Positions 6,294 to 10,064 of a DNA stretch of 10,064 nt are shown piece after piece (position 1 is the first letter of the stretch; every line of letters starts with the position of its first letter). Below the pieces are notes generated by a model that saw nothing but the letters and a program-made list of their open reading frames with translations, was not told where the DNA came from and searched no databases. Source of the DNA: Acetobacteraceae bacterium (GTDB lineage: Bacteria > Pseudomonadota > Alphaproteobacteria > Acetobacterales > Acetobacteraceae); NCBI GenBank assembly GCA_947462945.1, contig CANHTE010000015.1, forward strand, positions 1-10,064, written 5' to 3'. The position numbers were made by a program, and so were the translations under genes.

Positions 6294-7369
6294 GCCACGC
6301 CGCATCCGGCAAGCTGCGCGTGATGCTTTGCGATGACAGCTCCACCGTACGCTCCGCCCTGACGCGCGTGCTGGAGACTGATCCCGGCATTGCCGTTGTC
6401 TCCCGCGTGGGGGATGGCAAGCAGGCTTTGGCGGCGCTGGATGGCGCCCCCACAGCCGAGCGTGCGCAAGTGGTGCTGCTGGACCTCGAAATGCCCGTGA
6501 TGGACGGCATGACGGCGCTGCCGCTCATCCTCCAGCGTGAGCCCCGGCCGATCGTGATCGTCGCCAGCGCCCTGACCCAGCGCGGCGCGAGCGCCACCAT
6601 GGAAGCGCTGCGGGCCGGCGCCTCCGATTACATCCCCAAGCCGGGGGCTGCGGGCGGTGGCCTGAATGATCCCATCTTCCGCGCCGATCTGCTGGCGAAG
6701 GTCAAGGGCTGGGCCAAGCTGCGCCAGCCTGCGGCGCGGCCCACCGCCACGCCCATGCCGGTGCCCCGCCCGGCAGCGCGGCGCGGCGAACCGCCCAAGG
6801 TCATCTGCATCGGCAGTTCCACCGGCGGGCCGCAGGCGCTGGCGGCGCTGGTGAAGCGGCTGCCGAAGAACATCTCCCTTCCCGTGGTCATCGTCCAGCA
6901 CATGCCGGCCGGCTTCACCGCCATGCTCGCCAAGCATCTGGACGCGCTGGGCGGCCCCCCCGTGCAGGAGGCCCGCCAAGGCGACCGTCTGGAGGCTGGC
7001 CACATCTACCTCGCCCCGGGCGACCATCATCTGCTGGCGAAATCCGACGGCCAGCATATTGTGCTGCATCTCTCCGACGGTCCGCCGGAAAACTTCTGCC
7101 GCCCGGCCGTGGACCCGACCCTGCGCAGCCTGATCGCCATCCACGGACGCGCGGTGCAAGCCGTGATCCTCACCGGGATGGGGCAGGATGGCTTGCTGGG
7201 CTGCCGCGCCCTCACCCAGGCCGGCGGTGCCGTCTGGGCACAGGATGAAGCCTCCTCCGTGGTTTGGGGCATGCCGGGCGCGATTGCGCGCGCAGGCCTC
7301 GCCCAGGAGCAGGGAACCCCCGAATCGCTGGGCGATGCCCTGGCCCAAATCTGCGGAAAGCGCCCATGA
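6290..7369 (+). CDS. cheB: Chemotaxis protein-glutamate methylesterase CheB
   Basis: Response regulator enzyme that removes methyl groups from receptor glutamates (and often deamidates glutamines) once phosphorylated by CheA, giving adaptation. It has 359 residues. Receiver about 8-125 with Asp15, Asp16, phospho-acceptor Asp65 (LLDLEMPVMDG), Ser93 and Lys117 (IPKPG). A Pro/Ala/Arg-rich linker (about 145-169) leads to the methylesterase domain (about 170-355). The catalytic triad is visible by alignment to the enteric enzyme: Ser177 in GSSTGGP, His204 in VQHMPAGF and Asp300 in TGMGQDG. The start at 6290 is the ATG of an ATGA overlap with the cheY stop; an upstream in-frame GTG at 6254 lies inside cheY and is less likely. 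The end overlaps the cheR start in the same way. CheD is missing, so CheB may be the only receptor deamidase encoded in this cluster. Confidence 0.95.
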   Translation: MSHAASGKLRVMLCDDSSTVRSALTRVLETDPGIAVVSRVGDGKQALAALDGAPTAERAQVVLLDLEMPVMDGMTALPLILQREPRPIVIVASALTQRGASATMEALRAGASDYIPKPGAAGGGLNDPIFRADLLAKVKGWAKLRQPAARPTATPMPVPRPAARRGEPPKVICIGSSTGGPQALAALVKRLPKNISLPVVIVQHMPAGFTAMLAKHLDALGGPPVQEARQGDRLEAGHIYLAPGDHHLLAKSDGQHIVLHLSDGPPENFCRPAVDPTLRSLIAIHGRAVQAVILTGMGQDGLLGCRALTQAGGAVWAQDEASSVVWGMPGAIARAGLAQEQGTPESLGDALAQICGKRP

Positions 7370-8220
7370 ACAAGTCGGTCCTCAGCCCCACCACCTTCAC
7401 CTTCCTCACCGGCATCGTGAAGACCCGCTCGGGCGGTATCATCGGCGCCGACCAGGGCTACATGCTGGAGACGCGCCTGGCCCCCCTGCTGAAGCGCGAG
7501 GCCCTGCGGGACCTGGATGCCCTGGCGGCCCGCCTCAGGGCCCCGCTCAGCGATGGCCTGGCGCAGGAGATGACGGAACTCCTCACCACCAATGAGAGCA
7601 GCTTCTTCCGCGACACCCGCCCCTTCGAGCATTTGCGCACGCTGTTGCCGCAGCTGCACAAGGCACGGCCCCCCGGCCAGCCGCTGCGCATCTGGTCCGC
7701 CGCCTGCTCCACGGGCCAGGAGGCCTATTCCATCGCCATCATCCTGGCGGAATTGGCGGAACTGGACCCCAGCCTGAAATCCCGCCGGGTGGAGATCATC
7801 GGCACGGACATCACCGCCGCCGTGCTGGAACGCGCGCGTGCGGGTGTCTTCACGCAGTTCGAAGTGCAGCGCGGCATGCCGATCCGCACGCTGATGAAGC
7901 GCTTCACCCAGGAGGACACACGCTGGCGCATTCGCCCCGAAATCGCCGCCCCCTGCCGGTTCGAGAAGTTCAATCTGCTGGGTGATCCGCGCAGCCTGGG
8001 GCGGTTCGACGTGGTGTTCTGCCGCAATGTGCTGATCTATTTCGACGTGCCGACCAAGGGGCGGGTTCTGGGCAGCATCGCCCAGCTGCTCGCGCAGGAT
8101 GGCGCGCTGTATCTGGGTGCCGCCGAAACGGCGATGGGCGTCACCACCGCCCTGGTCGCGAAGCCGGGTGAGCGCGGCGTCTATGGCCTGGCGGCCGAGC
8201 CGGTTCGCTTGCGAGCCTGA
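7366..8220 (+). CDS. cheR: Chemotaxis protein-glutamate O-methyltransferase CheR
   Basis: S-adenosylmethionine-dependent enzyme that methylates receptor glutamates, opposing CheB. It has 284 residues, close to the enteric length, with no added TPR domain. The helical N-terminal domain occupies about 5-75. The Rossmann-like catalytic part begins with LTTNESSFFRD (73-83), followed by the cofactor-binding IWSAACSTGQEAYSIA (109-124), GTDI (146-149), and DVVFCRNVLIYFD (215-227). The region RRVEIIG..VLERARAGVF and the FEVQRGMP block (165-172) also match the family. The ATG at 7366 overlaps the cheB stop (ATGA), with GGAAAG seven bases upstream as a modest ribosome site. It is the last recognisable chemotaxis gene of the operon; a flavin monooxygenase gene follows 23 bases later. 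No C-terminal receptor-tethering extension is evident. Confidence 0.95.
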   Translation: MNKSVLSPTTFTFLTGIVKTRSGGIIGADQGYMLETRLAPLLKREALRDLDALAARLRAPLSDGLAQEMTELLTTNESSFFRDTRPFEHLRTLLPQLHKARPPGQPLRIWSAACSTGQEAYSIAIILAELAELDPSLKSRRVEIIGTDITAAVLERARAGVFTQFEVQRGMPIRTLMKRFTQEDTRWRIRPEIAAPCRFEKFNLLGDPRSLGRFDVVFCRNVLIYFDVPTKGRVLGSIAQLLAQDGALYLGAAETAMGVTTALVAKPGERGVYGLAAEPVRLRA

Positions 8221-8227
8221 CCGCCCC

Positions 8228-8243
8228 CCCGCAAGATCGCGGG
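8228..8243 (+). promoter_or_regulatory. Hairpin abutting the start codon of the flavin monooxygenase gene
   Basis: CCCGC (8228-8232) and GCGGG (8239-8243) form a perfect 5-bp GC stem around the loop AAGATC, ending on the base before the ATG at 8244. No Shine-Dalgarno sequence lies between cheR and this ATG. The hairpin could limit ribosome entry or simply be a chance structure in GC-rich DNA. It has no T-run, so it is not a typical terminator. Confidence 0.4.
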
Positions 8244-9590
8244 ATGCAGCAGCAGATTCGCCTGAATGCCTTCGATATGGCCTGTGTGGGCCATATCCAG
8301 CACGGCATGTGGACCCACCCGCGCGATACCAGCGCGGGATACAACACCATGCAACACTGGCTCGACCTCGCGCGGCTGCTGGAGCGCGGGCTGTTTGACG
8401 GCTTGTTCCTGGCCGATGTGCTGGGCATTTATGACGTGCTGGATGGCAGCCCGGATGCGGCGCTGCGCGGCGCTGTCCAGGTGCCGCTGCTGGATCCCGC
8501 CATGATCGTTCCGGCCATGGCCGCCGTGACGAGCCAGCTCGGCTTCGGCATCACCGCCAACCTCTCCTACGAGGCGCCCTTCCTGTTTGCCCGCCGCATG
8601 AGCACCCTGGATCACCTGACCCAGGGGCGGATCGGCTGGAACATCGTCACCGGCTATCTGGACAGCGCGGCCCGCGCCATGGGGCTGGAGCGGCAAATGG
8701 GCCATGATGACCGCTACGACGTGGCCGAGGAATACATGGAGGTGGTGTATCGCCTCTGGGAAGAAAGCTGGGCCGATGATGCCGTGCTGCGCGATGCTGC
8801 CGGCGGCCGCTTCACCGACCCCGCGCGCCTGCGCCGCATCCGCCATGCGGGGCGGCACTACAAGCTCGACACGCCGCATCTTTGCGAGCCCTCCCCCCAG
8901 CGGACGCCGGTGCTCTACCAGGCCGGCGCCTCGGCGCGGGGGCAGGTATTCGCGGCGCGGCATGCGGAATGCGTGTTCCTGAATGGCGGGCCGGCGGCGG
9001 ATGTGGCCCGCCAGGTGGCCGGGCTGCGCGCCCTCGCCGCCCCGCGTGAGATCCGCATCTTCGTCGGCGCCACGCTGATCCTGGGCCGGACAGATGAGGA
9101 AGCGGCCGGCAAGCTCGCCGAATACCGGCGCCATTCCAGCGTGGAGGGTGCGCTGGCCCACGCGGCCGCCTCGCTCGGCATTGATTTCGGGCGCTTCGGG
9201 ATGGATGAGCCGATCACCGCCGGGCTGGGCAATGCCATCCAGTCCAATGTCTCGGCGATGCGCCGGGCCACGGGGGATGACTTTACGAAGCGGAAACTGA
9301 CCGACCAGTTCATCCTCGGCAGCCGGCAAAAGCCGATGGTGGGGAGTGTGGAGCGCATCGCCAAGCAACTCATCGCCTATGCGGCGGAGACCGGCGTGGA
9401 TGGCTTCAACCTCTCCCGCACGGTCTTCCCCGAATGCCTGGTCGAGGTGGTGGAGCAATTGGTCCCGGCACTCCAGGAACGCGGCGCCTATAAGCGGGAC
9501 TATGCGCCCGGCACCTACCGGGAGAAGCTGTTCGGCCATGGACGGCTGCGCGCGCCGCACCCGGCGGCCGGCTTCCGCCGGCCTGCCTGA
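8244..9590 (+). CDS. FMN-dependent monooxygenase, NtaA/SnaA/DszA/DmoA group (luciferase-like superfamily)
   Basis: Cytosolic two-component flavin monooxygenase of 448 residues; relatives use FMNH2 supplied by a separate reductase to oxidise substrates such as nitrilotriacetate, dibenzothiophene sulfone, dimethyl sulfide or pristinamycin precursors. Hallmarks in order: RLNAFDMACVGH (6-17); LLERGLFDGLFLADVLGIYD (45-64); the YEAPFLFARRMSTLDHLTQG run followed by RIGWNIVTGYLDSAARAMGL; HDDRYDVAEEYMEVVYRLWE and SWADDAVLRD; then the QAGAS.RGQ.FAARHAE phosphate-site region; and a C-terminal GTYREKLFG...HPAAGFR tail. Length and motifs are complete. The start is set by the RLNAFDM opening; no ribosome site is visible. 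It follows cheR by 23 bases on the same strand, so read-through from the che operon is possible but may be incidental. Its substrate cannot be inferred; no flavin reductase gene is in the window. Confidence 0.9.
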   Translation: MQQQIRLNAFDMACVGHIQHGMWTHPRDTSAGYNTMQHWLDLARLLERGLFDGLFLADVLGIYDVLDGSPDAALRGAVQVPLLDPAMIVPAMAAVTSQLGFGITANLSYEAPFLFARRMSTLDHLTQGRIGWNIVTGYLDSAARAMGLERQMGHDDRYDVAEEYMEVVYRLWEESWADDAVLRDAAGGRFTDPARLRRIRHAGRHYKLDTPHLCEPSPQRTPVLYQAGASARGQVFAARHAECVFLNGGPAADVARQVAGLRALAAPREIRIFVGATLILGRTDEEAAGKLAEYRRHSSVEGALAHAAASLGIDFGRFGMDEPITAGLGNAIQSNVSAMRRATGDDFTKRKLTDQFILGSRQKPMVGSVERIAKQLIAYAAETGVDGFNLSRTVFPECLVEVVEQLVPALQERGAYKRDYAPGTYREKLFGHGRLRAPHPAAGFRRPA

Positions 9591-9800
9591 GATCAGCCAA
9601 GCTGAGTGATCACATTGCTTCTTGGTCGTGGTTTACAAAAGCGGCCTTCGGCAAAACAGGTTAGCCTCCGGCGGCTGGGGCCATTGACCCCAGACCCCGA
9701 TTCATTGGCATTTTCCTGCTATGAGTCGGTTGTGTATGGGTCAGGGAATGGCAGATGACGCCTCTTGACCTTCATGGGTGAACATCAACAAGGCCTGGGA
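9591..9800. other. Convergent intergenic region
   Basis: These 210 bases separate the rightward monooxygenase gene from the leftward cytochrome gene, so transcripts of both should end here. I see no convincing gene. There is a 6-bp inverted repeat (9675-9693) but no T-run immediately after it on either strand. The composition is clearly less GC-rich than the flanking genes in 9600-9660 and 9695-9800. Confidence 0.6.
9664..9699. repeat. Candidate dispersed intergenic palindromic element
   Basis: A GC-rich core begins GCCTCCGGCGGCTGGGG (9664-9680), then CCATTGA, then CCCCAGACCCC (9688-9698). CTGGGG and CCCCAG (9675-9680 and 9688-9693) form a perfect 6-bp stem with a 7-base loop. From memory, very similar cores (GCCTCCGGCGGCTGGGG... 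CCCCAGACCCC) recur between genes in many Acetobacteraceae and other alphaproteobacterial genomes. Only one copy lies in this window, so repetition is not shown here. It could equally be a weak bidirectional transcription end signal. Confidence 0.45.
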
Positions 9801-10064
9801 TCAGTCCATTTGGGCCAGGTAATGCGCCAGCGCGGCGATATCGGCGTTGGACAGGCCCATCACCGCGCCATTCATCTGGGTATCGGGCCCCGCGCGCAGC
9901 CCATCGCGATACTGCGTCATCGCATGCACCAGATATTCCTCCCGCTGGGCCGCGACGCGGGGGATTTGCGCGCGTCCGCCGTAATCCGAGACATGGCAGG
10001 TGGCGCAATGGCGCGGGCCACTCAGCGCCGCGCCCGCCGCGAACAGGCCGGCATCACGCGGGCG
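9801..10064 (-). CDS. Class I c-type cytochrome, C-terminal part (runs off the window)
   Basis: The last 87 residues of a protein whose start lies beyond the window edge. The frame holds one haem-attachment motif CATCH (residues 20-24 of the visible part: Cys20, Cys23, His24) after GAALSGPRHC. A short class I cytochrome domain follows: YLVHAMTQYRDGLR (44-57), then DTQMNGAVMGLSNADIAALA (61-80) and HYLAQMD before the stop. Met64 is the probable second haem ligand (Met69 is the alternative). The pattern resembles the c4/c553-like electron carriers with a closing 'LS.ADIAALA.YL' helix, periplasmic or membrane-attached. Since the visible part begins only 19 residues before the haem site, the full protein may carry a signal peptide alone or a second haem domain upstream, as in dihaem c4-type proteins. 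No partner oxidase or dehydrogenase is visible. Confidence 0.88.
   Translation of the reverse strand, partial: RPRDAGLFAAGAALSGPRHCATCHVSDYGGRAQIPRVAAQREEYLVHAMTQYRDGLRAGPDTQMNGAVMGLSNADIAALAHYLAQMD

Noticed and set aside
2868..6305. A 1145-codon open frame on the minus strand opposite cheA, cheW and cheY
   Set aside because: cheA, cheW and cheY happen to lie in the same frame, and this antisense frame is in register with their codons, so its stops correspond to TTA, CTA and TCA codons, which are avoided in GC-rich genes. The predicted protein is a His/Gln/Gly/Ala-rich string without family motifs.
5900..7348. A 482-codon minus-strand open frame opposite cheB and part of cheY
   Set aside because: Same codon-register artefact, here with cheB; the sense strand encodes a complete CheB with catalytic triad.
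8181..9560. A 459-codon minus-strand open frame opposite the flavin monooxygenase
   Set aside because: In codon register with the sense gene, which has all family motifs; the antisense product has none.
9645..9720. Rho-independent terminator between the monooxygenase and cytochrome genes
   Set aside because: The 6-bp stem at 9675-9693 is not followed directly by a T-run on either strand, so it is listed as a repeat candidate rather than a terminator.
9721..9768. A 15-codon peptide frame starting at ATG 9721
   Set aside because: No ribosome site, very short, no recognisable motif; probably chance in a convergent intergenic region.

Overview
The window is GC-rich DNA (roughly two thirds G+C by eye) with densely packed bacterial genes. 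A ChpT-like histidine phosphotransferase, a DUF3553 protein and a CheA carrying its own receiver domain all point to an alphaproteobacterium. The overall style fits the Rhodospirillales/Acetobacteraceae (Roseomonas-like) group; the class is a fairly firm inference, the family a guess.

Left arm (1-1853, minus strand): four tightly packed genes read leftwards: a 55-residue DUF3553 protein, a TauE/SafE-family membrane transporter, the periplasmic molybdate-binding protein ModA, and the first 44 codons of the molybdate permease ModB. Overlapping stop/start codons join DUF3553 to the transporter and modA to modB, so this looks like one operon that continues out of the window, presumably into modC.

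Middle (1854-8220): a 298-base divergent intergenic region, then a complete chemosensory operon on the plus strand: chpT-like, cheA (hybrid, with two CheW-like domains and a C-terminal receiver), cheW, cheY, cheB, cheR. The cheY/cheB and cheB/cheR pairs overlap by ATGA. The catalytic residues of the kinase, methylesterase and methyltransferase can be seen. CheA would phosphorylate CheY (motor or other output) and CheB; CheR and CheB would set receptor methylation. No chemoreceptor, CheD or CheZ gene lies here, so receptors must be encoded elsewhere. The oddest point is the phosphotransferase beside a CheA that has the kinase-plus-receiver layout of CckA, the normal ChpT partner.

Right arm (8221-10064): an FMN-dependent monooxygenase of the NtaA/SnaA/DszA/DmoA group starts 23 bases after cheR behind a small hairpin that abuts its start codon. 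A 210-base convergent intergenic region follows, with a perfect 6-bp inverted repeat in a GC-rich context resembling dispersed intergenic elements. The window closes with the C-terminal part of a class I c-type cytochrome on the minus strand. No RNA genes, CRISPR arrays, transposase genes or phage genes were seen.
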